Below, piece by piece: positions 1 through 8,396 of a stretch of DNA of 36,598 bases. Source of the DNA: Deltaproteobacteria bacterium (lineage in GTDB: Bacteria > Myxococcota_A > Polyangia > Haliangiales > Haliangiaceae); contig JAIOQA010000234.1 in assembly GCA_021413675.1 (NCBI GenBank), forward strand, positions 1 through 36,598, given 5' to 3'. Made by a program: the position numbers and the translations under genes. Positions within the stretch are counted from its first letter, which is position 1, and each line of letters begins with the position of its first letter. The notes beneath the pieces were generated by a model, which saw only the letters and a program-made list of their open reading frames with translations, was not told the origin of the DNA and did no database searches.

Positions 1-136
1 CGCCTGCCTCGGCACCAGCTCGGTCACGATCCCGCAGACGACCCTGCTCGCCGGCTCGGGCGGCGAGGGCGGCGCCTCGGCGGCGCCCGGCGCCAAGGGC
101 CTGTCGTCGATGGCGTACGGCTGCTCGTTCTTCTAG
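1..136 (+). CDS. 3' end of an unrecognised protein (partial)
   Basis: The window opens inside a frame that reads 44 residues to a TAG at 134-136. The tail is rich in Gly, Ala and Ser and ends in MAYGCSFF. I do not recognise the family. It is taken as real because the same 133 bases recur at 633-765 in the same orientation, and the glycine-rich sequence before that second copy reads as protein once a one-base shift is allowed. The 5' part lies outside the window, so function, length and start cannot be judged. A GC-rich hairpin follows 43 bases after the stop. Confidence 0.55.
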   Translation, partial: ACLGTSSVTIPQTTLLAGSGGEGGASAAPGAKGLSSMAYGCSFF

Positions 137-178
137 CGCCCGGGCGGTCGTGAATTCCTTCGACGGTCGCGGGCCGCC

Positions 179-197
179 CTCGGCGCAAGGCGCCGAG
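179..197. terminator. Perfect GC hairpin downstream of the partial gene
   Basis: CTCGGCGC (179-186) pairs perfectly with GCGCCGAG (190-197) around a 3-base loop. It lies 43 bases after the stop of the partial gene. No T-run follows, so an intrinsic terminator is only one option. It could also be a palindromic repeat unit linked to the array that starts at 311. Confidence 0.3.
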
Positions 198-310
198 CCG
201 ACCGCCTCCTGCCTGCAGCTCGAGGATCGGCGACCAAGCGCACGGGGATCGATCGCGGGCGCGGAGGAGCGGGACGACCCGGTCGGAGCGCTCGCCGGGC
301 GCCTTCATCC

Positions 311-515
311 GTGCGCTGGGCAGCCGCGCCCACGACCGGGGTTGATCTTCTGTCCGCTGGGCGGCCGCGCCCACGACCGGGGTTGATTTTCTGTCCGCTG
401 GGCGGCCGCGCCCACGACCGGGGTTGATTTTCTGTCCGGTGCGCGGCCGCGCCCACGACCGGGGTTGATTTTCTGTCCGGTGGGCGGTCGCGCCCACGAC
501 CGGGGTTGGTTCTCA
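311..515. repeat. Five tandem copies of a 41-bp repeat
   Basis: Units start at 311, 352, 393, 434 and 475, each exactly 41 bases. Units 2 and 3 are identical and the outer ones differ at a few positions. Every unit holds CGCCCACGACCGGGGTTG followed by ATTTTCTG or a variant. A period of 41 does not preserve a reading frame and no spacers occur, so this is neither a coding repeat nor a CRISPR. The core CCGGGGTTGRTT recurs between genes near the transposase at 7193-8086, in both orientations. Confidence 0.9.
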
Positions 516-768
516 GTCCCTACGCGTACGTCCCTTCGAACGGCGGGCCCGACGCTGCCGGCGGCGGCAACGGCGGCGACGGCGACCGCAAGGACGACGG
601 GGGCTCGGCAGCGGCGGCCCGTCGGTCGCGCTCGCCTGCCTCGGCACCAGCTCGGTCACGATCCCGCAGACGACCCTGCTCGCCGGCTCGGGCGGCGAGG
701 GCGGCGCCTCGGCGGCGCCCGGCGCCAAGGGCCTGTCGTCGATGGCGTACGGCTGCTCGTTCTTCCAG
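516..768 (+). pseudogene. Truncated, frameshifted second copy of the gene end at 1-136
   Basis: Bases 633-765 are identical to 1-133 (offset 632). In the second copy the stop TAG is replaced by CAG (766-768), and the frame runs on into antisense of the acyl-CoA dehydrogenase gene. Upstream, a glycine-rich reading (GGPDAAGGGNGGDGDRKDDG) is open in one frame up to a G5 run at 599-603. The frame matching the first copy takes over there, so one lost G would explain the shift. Missing stop plus frameshift point to a dead duplicate. An assembly artefact or a homopolymer error is possible for the G run. Confidence 0.6.
633..765 (+). repeat. 133-bp exact direct duplicate of bases 1-133
   Basis: Identity is complete over 133 bases and stops sharply. 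The next base is T in the first copy and C in the second, and after four more bases the sequences are unrelated. The copy could extend further left than the window shows. The right breakpoint is 13 bases from the stop of the convergent acyl-CoA dehydrogenase gene. The two copies flank the 41-bp tandem array. Confidence 0.95.
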
Positions 769-778
769 CTCGCGCGGT

Positions 779-1984
779 TCACGGCATCTTCATCCCGTAC
801 CCGCGCAGGATCCGGCGCGCGACCGCGTCGATGTGGACCTCGTCGGCGCCGTCGTAGATCCGCGCGGCGCGCTCGTGGGCCCACCAGAACGCGATCGGCG
901 TGTCGTCGGTCATGCCCAGGCCGCCGAGCGCCTGCAGCGTGCGGTCGAGGACCCGCTGCATCGTGCGCGCGACCGTGAACTTGATGAGCGAGATCTCCTC
1001 GCGAGCCTCGTACGCGCCCTGGTGCTCGATCTTCCACGCGGCGTGCAACACCATGAGCCGCGCCGCGTGGATCTCGGCGCGGCTCTCGGCGATCCACTGC
1101 TGCACCATCTGCCGCGTGCCGAGCGGCTTGCCCGGCGCGAGCTCGCGGGTGACCGCGTGCGTGCACAGCGTGTCGAACGCGCGCTCGCACACGCCGATCC
1201 ACCGCATACAATGGTGGATGCGCCCGGGCCCGAGCCGCTCCTGCGCCAGCATGAAGCCCATGCCATCGCCGCCGAGCAGGTTACCGAGCGGCACGCGCGC
1301 GTCCTGGTAGCTGATCTCGGCGTGGCTCGCCCAGTCGCCGCCGCGATCACCCATGATCGAGAGGTTGCAGATGCGCTCGAAGCCGGGCGTGTCGGTCGGC
1401 ACGAGGATCATGCTCGCGCGCGCGTGCGGCTGCGCGGCGTCGGGCGTGGTGGTCGCCATGCAGATCGCGAACGTCGCGCCCTCGGCGCCGGTCGCGAACC
1501 ACTTGTGGCCGCGCAGCACCCAGGCATCGCCGTCCTTGCGCGCGGTGGTCGAGAGCCACACCGGGTTCGAGCCGGCGTGCTCGGGCTCGGTCATCGTGAA
1601 GCAGCTGCGGATCTCGCCGCGCACCAGGGGCAGCAGGTAGCGCTCCTTCTGCGCGTCCGAGCCGTACTTGAGCAACAGCTCCATGTTGCCGACGTCGGGC
1701 GCCTGGCAGTTGAAGACGTAGTGGCCGATCGGGCTGCGGCCGAGCTCCTCGCTCATGTGCGCGAACTCGACCAGCGTCAGGCCGGCGCCGCCCGCGGCCT
1801 TCGGCATGAAGGCCGCGAACAGGCCGGTCTCCTTCGCGCGGTCGCGCGCGCGAGCGAGCACCGGCAGCGAGGCGACGAACCCGTCGCGCCGCACGTCGCG
1901 CTCGAGCGGGAGGATCTCCCGCACGAGGAACTCGCGCACGACCTTGCGGACGGTCTTCACGGTCTCGGATTCGGAGAAGTCCAT
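779..1984 (-). CDS. Acyl-CoA dehydrogenase family protein (ACAD10/11-like)
   Basis: A 401-residue flavoprotein of normal family length that would oxidise an acyl-CoA to a 2,3-enoyl-CoA with FAD. The N-terminal helical domain runs to about residue 120. The FAD-binding middle domain carries CFTMTEPEHAGSNP and WFATGAEGA. The C-terminal helical domain ends IYDGADEVH. Most relatives have Glu in the YEG motif as catalytic base; here the position is Asp378. To my knowledge DGxDEVH is usual in the ACAD10/11 branch, so I infer that subgroup rather than a dead enzyme. The ATG at 1982-1984 is the natural start. It is divergent from the glycosidase, with 146 bases between. The substrate cannot be told from sequence. 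Confidence 0.88.
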   Translation of the reverse strand: MDFSESETVKTVRKVVREFLVREILPLERDVRRDGFVASLPVLARARDRAKETGLFAAFMPKAAGGAGLTLVEFAHMSEELGRSPIGHYVFNCQAPDVGNMELLLKYGSDAQKERYLLPLVRGEIRSCFTMTEPEHAGSNPVWLSTTARKDGDAWVLRGHKWFATGAEGATFAICMATTTPDAAQPHARASMILVPTDTPGFERICNLSIMGDRGGDWASHAEISYQDARVPLGNLLGGDGMGFMLAQERLGPGRIHHCMRWIGVCERAFDTLCTHAVTRELAPGKPLGTRQMVQQWIAESRAEIHAARLMVLHAAWKIEHQGAYEAREEISLIKFTVARTMQRVLDRTLQALGGLGMTDDTPIAFWWAHERAARIYDGADEVHIDAVARRILRGYGMKMP

Positions 1985-2130
1985 GGCGACTCACGTTCCT
2001 TGGTGAGGGTGGCGCGGACATTGATACCGCCGCGCACGCCGCGATGCACCGCGGTCATCCGACGCGTCGCGCCGCGGGCCGCTGATTCGCGTCGTGACGC
2101 GGACCGCCATCCCCACCGCCGCCGCGGTCC

Positions 2131-2970
2131 ATGCGATCGTCGGGCGCGGGGATGAGCGACGACGACCATCAGGGGCACGGCGAGCGGCGCGGGGCGGAGC
2201 GGCTCCGGCTTGACGAGGATGAGCGGCGCGAACGCAACTGGACGCGCTGGGGGCCGTACCTGTCGGAGCGGCAGTGGGGCACGGTGCGCGAGGACTACTC
2301 CGCGACCGGCGAGTGCTGGACGTACTTCTCGCACGACGACGCGCGCAGCCGGGTCTACCGCTGGGGCGAGGACGGCTTGCTCGGGATCTGTGATCGCGAG
2401 TGCCGGCTGTGCTTCGCGTTCGCGCTGTGGAACGGCCAGGATCCGATCCTCAAGGAGCGGCTCTTCGGGCTGACCGGCCCCGAGGGCAACCACGGCGAGG
2501 ACGTCAAGGAGCTGTACTACTTCCTCGACGCGACCCCGACGTCGTCGTACCTGAAGGCGCTCTACAAGTACCCGCAGGGGCCGTATCCCTACGGCGAGCT
2601 GGTCGCCGAGAATCGCCGGCGCGGTCGGGCCGAGCCCGAGTACGAGCTCGAGGACACCGGCGCGTTCGATGGCGGCCGCTACTTCGACATCACCGCCGAG
2701 TACGCGAAGGCCGCGTGCGAGGACATCCTGATCCGTATCACGTGCGCGAACCGCGGCCCCGACGCGGCGACGCTGCACGTGCTGCCCACGATCTGGCAGC
2801 GCAACACCTGGGCGTGGGGCCGCACCGGCGAGGGCTACTGGCCGAAGGGCCGGATCGCTCGCGCCGGCGACGGCGTGATCGCCGCGGAGCATCCATCGCT
2901 CGGCCGCTACCGGCTGGCGTGCGCGACGATCGCCGACGGCGCACCGACGCTCCTGTTCACCGAGAACTAG
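2131..2970 (+). CDS. MGH1/GH63-type glycosidase, N-terminal part, ended by an internal TAG
   Basis: These 279 residues match the N-terminal beta-rich part of the bacterial 'glucosidase' family with an MGH1-like (GH63-type) catalytic domain. Marks are [19 protein letters not shown] near the start, [26 protein letters not shown] blocks, [10 protein letters not shown] and [16 protein letters not shown]. The frame ends LLFTEN-TAG, and the same frame resumes at once with TNMERLFG. In relatives as I recall them this reads FTENETN, so GAG has become TAG. The start may be ATG 2131 or ATG 2152; neither has a clear ribosome site. On its own this fragment lacks the catalytic barrel. Confidence 0.85.
   Translation: MRSSGAGMSDDDHQGHGERRGAERLRLDEDERRERNWTRWGPYLSERQWGTVREDYSATGECWTYFSHDDARSRVYRWGEDGLLGICDRECRLCFAFALWNGQDPILKERLFGLTGPEGNHGEDVKELYYFLDATPTSSYLKALYKYPQGPYPYGELVAENRRRGRAEPEYELEDTGAFDGGRYFDITAEYAKAACEDILIRITCANRGPDAATLHVLPTIWQRNTWAWGRTGEGYWPKGRIARAGDGVIAAEHPSLGRYRLACATIADGAPTLLFTEN
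2968..2970 (+). other. In-frame amber codon splitting one glycosidase gene
   Basis: TAG at 2968-2970 lies in the same frame as the open sequence on both sides (2131 and 2977 are both frame 1). Reading through gives one protein of about 905 positions, the usual length of the family. The family motif FTENETN predicts Glu here, a single G-to-T change. No other stop or shift is seen in the gene. Confidence 0.9.
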
Positions 2971-2976
2971 ACCAAC

Positions 2977-4848
2977 ATGGAGCGCCTGTTCGGCGCGACC
3001 AGCGGCACGCCGTACGTGAAGGACGCGTTCCACCGCCGGGTCGTCGCAGGCGAGGTCGGCGCGGTCAACCCGGCGGACGAGGGCACCAAGGCGGCGGCGT
3101 GGTACGCGCTCGAGATCCCCGCCGGCGGCGAGGTCGTGATCCAGCTGCGGCTGTGCCCCGAGGCCGAGGCCACCGACGCGCCGTTCGGGCCGGGCTTCGA
3201 CGCGATCTTCGCCGCGCGCATCGCCGAGTCGGAGCAGTACCACCGGACCCACCGCGACGCGCCGCTCACCGACGCCGAGCGCGTGGTCGTGCGCCAGGCC
3301 GACGCCGGCCTGCTGTGGTCGCGGCAGTTCTATCACTACATCGTCGAGCACTGGCGCGACGGCGATCCGGGCCAGCCGCCGCCGCCCGCGGGGCGCGAGC
3401 ACGGCCGCAACCGCGGCTGGGATCATCTGTGGGCGCGCGACGTGCTGTCGATGCCCGACAGCTGGGAGTACCCGTGGTTCGCGGCGTGGGACCACGCGTT
3501 CCACTGCGTCGCGATGGCGCGCATCGATCCGGCGTTCGCGAAGAAGCAGATCCTGCTCCTGTGCCGCGAGTGGTACATGCACCCGAACGGCCAGCTGCCG
3601 GCCTACGAGTTCGCGTTCGGTGACGTGAACCCGCCGGTGCACGCGTGGGCGGCGTGGCGCATCTACCAGCTGTCCGCGGATCGCGGCGGCAAGGATCGGA
3701 TGTTCCTCGAGGCCGCGTTCCTCAAGTGCATCGTCAACTTCACGTGGTGGGTGAACCGCGAGGACGTCGAGGGCGACAACCTGTTCGCGGGCGGGTTCCT
3801 CGGCCTCGACAACGTCGGCGTGTTCGATCGCTCGCACGGGCCGCCCGGCGGTGGGCGCCTCGAGCAGGCCGACGCGACCGCGTGGATGGCGTTCTACTGC
3901 ACGACGATGCTGGCGATCGCGCTCGAGCTCGCGCGCGAGGAGCCCGAGTACGGCGACATCGCGTCGAAGTTCTTCGAGCACTTCGTGGCGATCGCCAACG
4001 CGATGAACCACCTCGGCGGCGCCGGCATGTGGCACGAGGGCGACGGCTTCTACTACGACCAGATGGTCACCGCGGCCGGGCCGCAGCCGATGCGCATCCG
4101 CTCGATGGTCGGCGTGATCCCGCTGTTCGCCGCCGAGTGCCTCGAGGACGCGCACCTCGAGCAGCTGCCGACCTTCCGCGATCGCATGCGCTGGTTCCTC
4201 GCCAACAAGCCCGCGCTCGGCAACGACGTCTCGTTCATGCCGCGCCTGGGCGCCAACCGGCTGCTGGCGATCCCGACCCGGGCGCGGCTCGCGTGCGTGC
4301 TGCGCTACGTGCTCGACGAGGGCGAGCTCCTCTCGCCTCACGGCGTGCGCTCGCTGTCGAAGGCCCACGCGCGCGATCCGTACGTGATGGAGGTCGACGG
4401 CGAGCGGCGCGAGGTGCGCTACACGCCGGGCGAATCGGACTCCGGCCTGTTCGGCGGCAACTCGAACTGGCGCGGGCCGATCTGGTTCCCGGTCAACTAC
4501 CTGCTCGCCGAGGCGCTCAAGCGCTATCACCGGTTCTACGGCGAGAGCTTCACGATCGAGTGTCCGACCGGCTCCGGCGTGTTCCTGAACCTGCACGAGG
4601 TCGCCGAGGAGCTCGAGCGCCGGCTGGTGCGGCTGTTCCTGGCGGATGCCGCGGGCGCGCGGCCGTGTCACGGCGCGCGCGCGATGTACGCCCAGGATCC
4701 GCACTTCAAGGACCTCGTGCTGTTCCACGAGTACTTCCACGGCGACGACGGCCGCGGCCTCGGCGCGAGCCACCAGACCGGGTGGACCGCGCTGGCGTCG
4801 AACCTGCTCGAGTTAGTCGCGCAGGGGCGCGCCGCGAAGCGGCCGTGA
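2977..4848 (+). CDS. MGH1/GH63-type glycosidase, C-terminal catalytic part
   Basis: These 623 residues hold the (alpha/alpha)6 catalytic barrel of the MGH1/GH63 family, which hydrolyses alpha-glucosidic bonds in oligosaccharides. Visible blocks are [32 protein letters not shown] (a likely acid is the Asp of AAWD), [31 protein letters not shown] (a second candidate acid is Glu of GES) and [13 protein letters not shown] at the end. ATG 2977 is the first start after the TAG but has no convincing ribosome site, so restart is doubtful. The codon style matches the first part, which suggests recent damage. The stop overlaps the GTG of the next gene by four bases, so the pair was one transcription unit. 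Substrate is unknown; glycogen or trehalose breakdown is inferred from the neighbour. Confidence 0.85.
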   Translation: MERLFGATSGTPYVKDAFHRRVVAGEVGAVNPADEGTKAAAWYALEIPAGGEVVIQLRLCPEAEATDAPFGPGFDAIFAARIAESEQYHRTHRDAPLTDAERVVVRQADAGLLWSRQFYHYIVEHWRDGDPGQPPPPAGREHGRNRGWDHLWARDVLSMPDSWEYPWFAAWDHAFHCVAMARIDPAFAKKQILLLCREWYMHPNGQLPAYEFAFGDVNPPVHAWAAWRIYQLSADRGGKDRMFLEAAFLKCIVNFTWWVNREDVEGDNLFAGGFLGLDNVGVFDRSHGPPGGGRLEQADATAWMAFYCTTMLAIALELAREEPEYGDIASKFFEHFVAIANAMNHLGGAGMWHEGDGFYYDQMVTAAGPQPMRIRSMVGVIPLFAAECLEDAHLEQLPTFRDRMRWFLANKPALGNDVSFMPRLGANRLLAIPTRARLACVLRYVLDEGELLSPHGVRSLSKAHARDPYVMEVDGERREVRYTPGESDSGLFGGNSNWRGPIWFPVNYLLAEALKRYHRFYGESFTIECPTGSGVFLNLHEVAEELERRLVRLFLADAAGARPCHGARAMYAQDPHFKDLVLFHEYFHGDDGRGLGASHQTGWTALASNLLELVAQGRAAKRP

Positions 4849-6785
4849 GGCGCGACGGATGGGATGGGCGTGACGGCCGCGACCGGCGCGATCCGCGCGA
4901 GTGGCTGGAGGCCGATGGTCTCGGTGGCTACGCGATGGGCACCGCCGATGGCGTGCGCACGCGGCGTTACCACGCGCTCCTGGTCGCGGCGACGCGGCCG
5001 CCCGAGGGCCGCATGGTGCTGGTCGCGGATCTCGAGGTCGAGGTCGAGACCGCGGCCGGGCAGTTCGCGCTGTCGTCGCATCGCTACCGCGGTGAGGTCG
5101 TGTGGCCCGATGGCATCGGGCGTCTCGTCGGGTTCAGCGCGGCGCCGTGGCCGCGCTGGGAGTACGCGCTCGCCGATGGCACGCGGATCGCGGCCGAGTG
5201 CGTGATCGCGCCGGGGGCGGCGCGCGTGCACCTGCGCTGGCGCAAGCTCGCCGGAGGAGCCGCGCATCTGCTCGTGCGGCCGCTCTGCGCCGGGCGCGAT
5301 CACCACGCGCTCCATCACGAGAACCCGGCGTTCCGCTTCGACGCGGATGATCGGGACGGGCGGGTGACCTGGCGGCCGTACGACGGCGTGCCCGCGATCA
5401 CCGCCGCGCACAACGGCCGGTACGTGCACGCGCCCGACTGGTACCGCGGGTTCCGCTACGACGAGGAGGCGGCGCGCGGGCTCGATGCGGAGGAGGACCT
5501 CGCGACGCCCGGCACGTTCGCGTTCGATCTCGCCAGCGACGCGGTGCTCGTGTTCGCGGCGGGCGGTGAGGGTGGGGCGGCGTCGGGCGGCGATGTCGCG
5601 ATCGCGGTCGCCCACGTGTTCGATGACGAGCGCGCACGCCGCGCCGGGTTCGCGTCGGCGGGAGCGCGCGCGGCGGATAGCTACCTGGTCGCGCGCGGCG
5701 ATGGGAGATCCGTGATCGCCGGCTACCCGTGGTTCACCGACTGGGGCCGCGACACGTTCATCTCGCTGCGCGGCCTGTGCCTCGCGACCGGGCGCCTCGA
5801 CGACGCCCGCGCGATCGTGCGCGCGTGGTGCGCGGTGCTGTCGGACGGCATGCTGCCCAATCGCTTCGTCGATGACGGCGGTGCGCCCGAGTACAACAGC
5901 GTCGATGCGTCCTTGTGGTTCGTGATCGCCGCCGACGCGCTGGTCGTGACCGGTGCGTGTCTGGCGGCCGAGGTCCGCGCGATCGACGAGGCCATCGCCG
6001 CGATCGTCGCCGGCTACCAGCGCGGCTGCCGCCACGGCATCCGCGTCGATGTCGACGGCCTGGTCGCGAGCGGCGAGCCCGGCGTGCAGCTCACGTGGAT
6101 GGACGCCAAGGTGGGCGACTGGGTCGTCACGCCGCGCACCGGCAAGCCCGTCGAGATCCAGGCGCTGTGGGTCAACGCGCTCGCGATCGCCGCGCGCCGG
6201 GATGCGTCGCTGGAGGCGGCGCTGGCCCGGGCGCGGGTGGCATTCGCTTCGCGCTTCTGGAACCCCGCGCGCGCCATGCTCTTCGATGTCGTCGACTGCG
6301 ATCACGTCGCCGGGGTTACTGACGATCGCCTCCGCCCCAACCAGATCCTCGCCGTCGGCGGCCTGCCCCTGCCCGTGTGCAACCCCGCCGGATCGCAGGC
6401 GCGCGCGATCGTCGATGCCGTCGAACGCGCGCTCTGGACGCCGATGGGCCTGCGGTCGCTGGCGCCCGGCGAGCCCGCCTACCACCGGGGTTACTTCGGC
6501 GGCCCGCGCGAGCGTGACGGCGCTTACCATCAGGGAACGGTCTGGACCTGGCTCGCTGGCCCGTTCATCGAGGCCTGGGTGAGGGTGCGCGGCGACACGA
6601 TCGCGGCGCGGCGCGAAGCGCGTACGCGCTTCCTCGATCCGCTCCTGTCGCAGCTCGCGACCGGCGCGAGCTGCGGACACCTCGGCGAGCTCGCCGACGG
6701 CGACCCGCCGCACGCCGCGAAGGGGTGCCCGTTCCAGGCCTGGTCCGTCGCCGAGGTGCTGCGCGTCGACGCGCTCTTGCGGTGA
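4845..6785 (+). CDS. Amylo-alpha-1,6-glucosidase (glycogen debranching type, GH133)
   Basis: The 646-residue protein fits bacterial and archaeal debranching enzymes, which remove alpha-1,6 branch glucose from glycogen. Residues near the start read REWLEADGLGGYAMGT, the hallmark of the N-terminal domain. The barrel carries WFTDWGRDTFISLRGL (D299, D303), TWMDAKVGDW, GKPVEIQALWVNAL and YHQGTVWTWLAGPF. I chose GTG 4845 because it forms a GTGA overlap with the upstream stop, indicating translational coupling, and places the conserved block about 18 residues in. The first 17 residues are an odd Asp/Arg/Gly run (WDGRDGRDRRDP). Released glucose would suit the glk-zwf cluster 1.6 kb downstream. Confidence 0.9.
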   Translation: MRRDGWDGRDGRDRRDPREWLEADGLGGYAMGTADGVRTRRYHALLVAATRPPEGRMVLVADLEVEVETAAGQFALSSHRYRGEVVWPDGIGRLVGFSAAPWPRWEYALADGTRIAAECVIAPGAARVHLRWRKLAGGAAHLLVRPLCAGRDHHALHHENPAFRFDADDRDGRVTWRPYDGVPAITAAHNGRYVHAPDWYRGFRYDEEAARGLDAEEDLATPGTFAFDLASDAVLVFAAGGEGGAASGGDVAIAVAHVFDDERARRAGFASAGARAADSYLVARGDGRSVIAGYPWFTDWGRDTFISLRGLCLATGRLDDARAIVRAWCAVLSDGMLPNRFVDDGGAPEYNSVDASLWFVIAADALVVTGACLAAEVRAIDEAIAAIVAGYQRGCRHGIRVDVDGLVASGEPGVQLTWMDAKVGDWVVTPRTGKPVEIQALWVNALAIAARRDASLEAALARARVAFASRFWNPARAMLFDVVDCDHVAGVTDDRLRPNQILAVGGLPLPVCNPAGSQARAIVDAVERALWTPMGLRSLAPGEPAYHRGYFGGPRERDGAYHQGTVWTWLAGPFIEAWVRVRGDTIAARREARTRFLDPLLSQLATGASCGHLGELADGDPPHAAKGCPFQAWSVAEVLRVDALLR

Positions 6786-7192
6786 GCGGCGCCCCGGTCG
6801 CGACGAGGCCCGCTGGCGCCCGCAGCAACCAACCCCGGTGCTTCGCCGTTGCGACCAACTGGTCTTGAGCAGCCACAACTAACCCAGCCACAATCAACCC
6901 CGGTGCTTCGCCGAAAACGGCGGCGGTCGGCCATCGTGCTCGCCAGGGCGCAAACCGCGCTGTTCAAGTTCGGGATCAGAGGTCGACGGCGCGTAGCGAA
7001 AGACCGGGGTTCGTTGAAGCGCGGTGCGATGTTCCGCAGTGCCGGGCATCACGCCGGGACGCGAGCCGGCGCCGAACTCCGCGCCCGCGGCGCGCAGGTT
7101 CGCAGCCTTCGCGCTTGTCGCCTGCGTTTGGCCACGCCGCAACGGAGCGGCCCGAAGCGCCGCGCACCGCGCCACGTCACTCGATCGCTGCT
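6786..7192. other. Gene-free repeat-bearing region
   Basis: I see no convincing gene in these 407 bases between the debranching enzyme and the convergent transposase gene. They hold two copies of a 23-base repeat (6826-6848 and 6891-6913) and a related GACCGGGGTT element at 7002-7011. The base composition is locally less GC-biased than the flanking genes, fitting inserted or relic mobile DNA. Confidence 0.6.
6826..6913. repeat. Two direct copies of a 23-bp element with the CCGGGGTTGRTT core
   Basis: Bases 6826-6848 and 6891-6913 differ at one position in 23. On the minus strand both read CGGCGAAGCACCGGGGTTG followed by GTTG or ATTG. The last part equals the core of the 41-bp array at 311-515, in opposite orientation. 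They lie in the 3' flank of the transposase gene. A REP-like target of that enzyme is an inference; no clear stem is visible inside the unit. Confidence 0.7.
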
Positions 7193-8086
7193 TCAGCCCG
7201 GCGAGGCGACCGGAACTCCTGCGTGCCGCCGGAGCCAGTAGGTGCCCGCCGGGAATTCCGTCGCCACGCCTTCGCGCCAGCGGGCGCGCGCCGCGCGATA
7301 GCGCGAGACGAAGTCGCGATCGCGGAGCTCGGCCTCGAAACGTGCCCAGAAGTTGCGGGCCGCGATCCGTGGGCGAAAGCCTCGGTCCGGATCCCGACTC
7401 GGAGGGTGGTCGCGCCACGATTGCTGCAGCACCGTGCGGCGTCCAAGGATTGGCATCCCGGCGCGCGCGCGCGCGGCGGCGACGTTGGCCTCGACCTCCG
7501 CAATTCGTTCGCGGAGCGCGCGTCTGACGTCATCGCTGTCCCCGAGCTCCGGTGGGATGACGAGCGACAGAGTCACTTCGGACGGCATGGTGCCCATCGC
7601 GCGAAAGAAGTGGCGCGGTCGCTCGACGACAATTGGGCGCTCGTTGAGCAGGGCTGCGAGGCCGTTCACCCCTGGCCAGTGATGGACGCGCTGCACGAGT
7701 CCATCCTTCACCGGATTGGTGGCTGCATAGACGACCTTGTCGATCACATCCTGCGGCTCGACCATGCGAACGAGAGAAGGTGGCTCGCTCGACCAGAAGT
7801 TCTCGCATCGTCCGCGGAGCGCGTTCATGGCCTTCGCGACGAACTTGTGAAGGTGTTCGGTGAACTCGATGATCCGACCGTGGCGATCGAAGACGATCGT
7901 GTGGTGATGATTCGAGAGCACCGACGGCAGGATGACCTCGATCTCGAAGCGCCGCGCGGCCTCCGCGAGGCAGTACAAGAAGGTCGCGTTGGTCGTCGCG
8001 TCGGGGCGGAGCAGGAACTGCCGCTGCGTGCAGCGACGGGTCAGCATGTAGAAGGTGCGAGGAAGGACCTGACGCGGGACGGACAT
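7193..8086 (-). CDS. Y1 (HUH) transposase, REP-associated tyrosine transposase type
   Basis: A 297-residue single-strand DNA nickase of the IS200/RAYT superfamily. The HUH metal motif is in LSNHHHTIV (H60 and H62), and the likely nucleophile is Tyr120 in VVYAATNPVKDGLV. The start, PRQVLPRTFYMLTRRCTQRQFLLRP, is typical of a myxobacterial transposase group I recall. Residues after about 150 form a longer C-terminal extension of unknown role. It stands alone, with no orfB and no obvious terminal repeats, so it looks domesticated or RAYT-like rather than a mobile IS. Codon use is less GC-extreme than in neighbours, suggesting acquisition. Dispersed CCGGGGTTGRTT elements lie on both sides. Confidence 0.8.
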   Translation of the reverse strand: MSVPRQVLPRTFYMLTRRCTQRQFLLRPDATTNATFLYCLAEAARRFEIEVILPSVLSNHHHTIVFDRHGRIIEFTEHLHKFVAKAMNALRGRCENFWSSEPPSLVRMVEPQDVIDKVVYAATNPVKDGLVQRVHHWPGVNGLAALLNERPIVVERPRHFFRAMGTMPSEVTLSLVIPPELGDSDDVRRALRERIAEVEANVAAARARAGMPILGRRTVLQQSWRDHPPSRDPDRGFRPRIAARNFWARFEAELRDRDFVSRYRAARARWREGVATEFPAGTYWLRRHAGVPVASPG

Positions 8087-8158
8087 CGTGACGGAGCGGC
8101 ATGAGCAAGACTGTTGCCATCGCTAACGCGGCGATTCCTTGCCACGGTCACGGCTGAT

Positions 8159-8221
8159 CGTCCGGCTACCGGTCACGCCCGTCCGGCGTTCGGCCACGCG
8201 TGTCCGGCGGGTGGCCGGCGG
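8159..8221. repeat. Three imperfect tandem copies of a 21-bp repeat
   Basis: Units at 8159-8179, 8180-8200 and 8201-8221 all begin with (C/T)GTCCGGC. Units 1 and 2 share a cGG(T/C)CACGC end, and unit 3 is the most diverged. They are adjacent to the GGGGTTGGTT elements. Confidence 0.7.
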
Positions 8222-8240
8222 GGCAGGGGGGTATCTCCGC

Positions 8241-8346
8241 CCCGGGGTTGGTTTCCAGTGGGTTGGTTTGCAGTTTGCGCCACGCGGAGCACCGGTTGCC
8301 GCGCCGCCGGCTCCGGAGCCAATCACCTGCAGCTCCGGGGTTGGTT
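8241..8346. repeat. Two GGGGTTGGTT elements upstream of the transposase
   Basis: CCCGGGGTTGGTTT at 8241-8254 and TCCGGGGTTGGTT at 8334-8346 share the core of the 41-bp array and of the 6826-6913 pair. A further partial GGGTTGGTTTGCAG follows the first. The right element is 51 bases from the zwf stop. Confidence 0.6.
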
Positions 8347-8396
8347 GCTGGCGAGCGCCGCGCGGCCCGCTTGCACCGCCCCGGCGCGCTCTTCCG

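Larger units (their letters stand above)
8087..8396. other. Gene-free repeat-bearing region upstream of the transposase
   Basis: These 310 bases separate the transposase start from the zwf stop. They contain a threefold 21-bp repeat (8159-8221) and two GGGGTTGGTT elements (8241-8254 and 8334-8346). A plus-strand open frame across them merely reads the 21-bp repeat as a 7-residue period and has no protein-like features. I see no convincing zwf terminator. Confidence 0.6.

Noticed and set aside
24..497. Minus-strand protein with repeats across the 41-bp array
   Set aside because: A period of 41 shifts the frame each unit, and the translation is only Arg/Pro/Gly-rich reading of repeat DNA.
311..515. 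CRISPR array
   Set aside because: The 41-bp units are directly adjacent without spacers, vary in sequence, and no cas gene is near.
2968..2970. TAG as pyrrolysine or a recoded codon
   Set aside because: No Pyl genes or recoding element are visible, the family has Glu here, and other genes in the window use stops normally. A point mutation or sequencing error is simpler.
1957..4773. Long open frames antisense to the glycosidase, debranching, zwf, glk and pgi genes
   Set aside because: They have low-complexity Arg/Ala/His-rich translations with no motifs, while the other strand encodes clear families. In such GC-rich DNA antisense frames stay open by chance.
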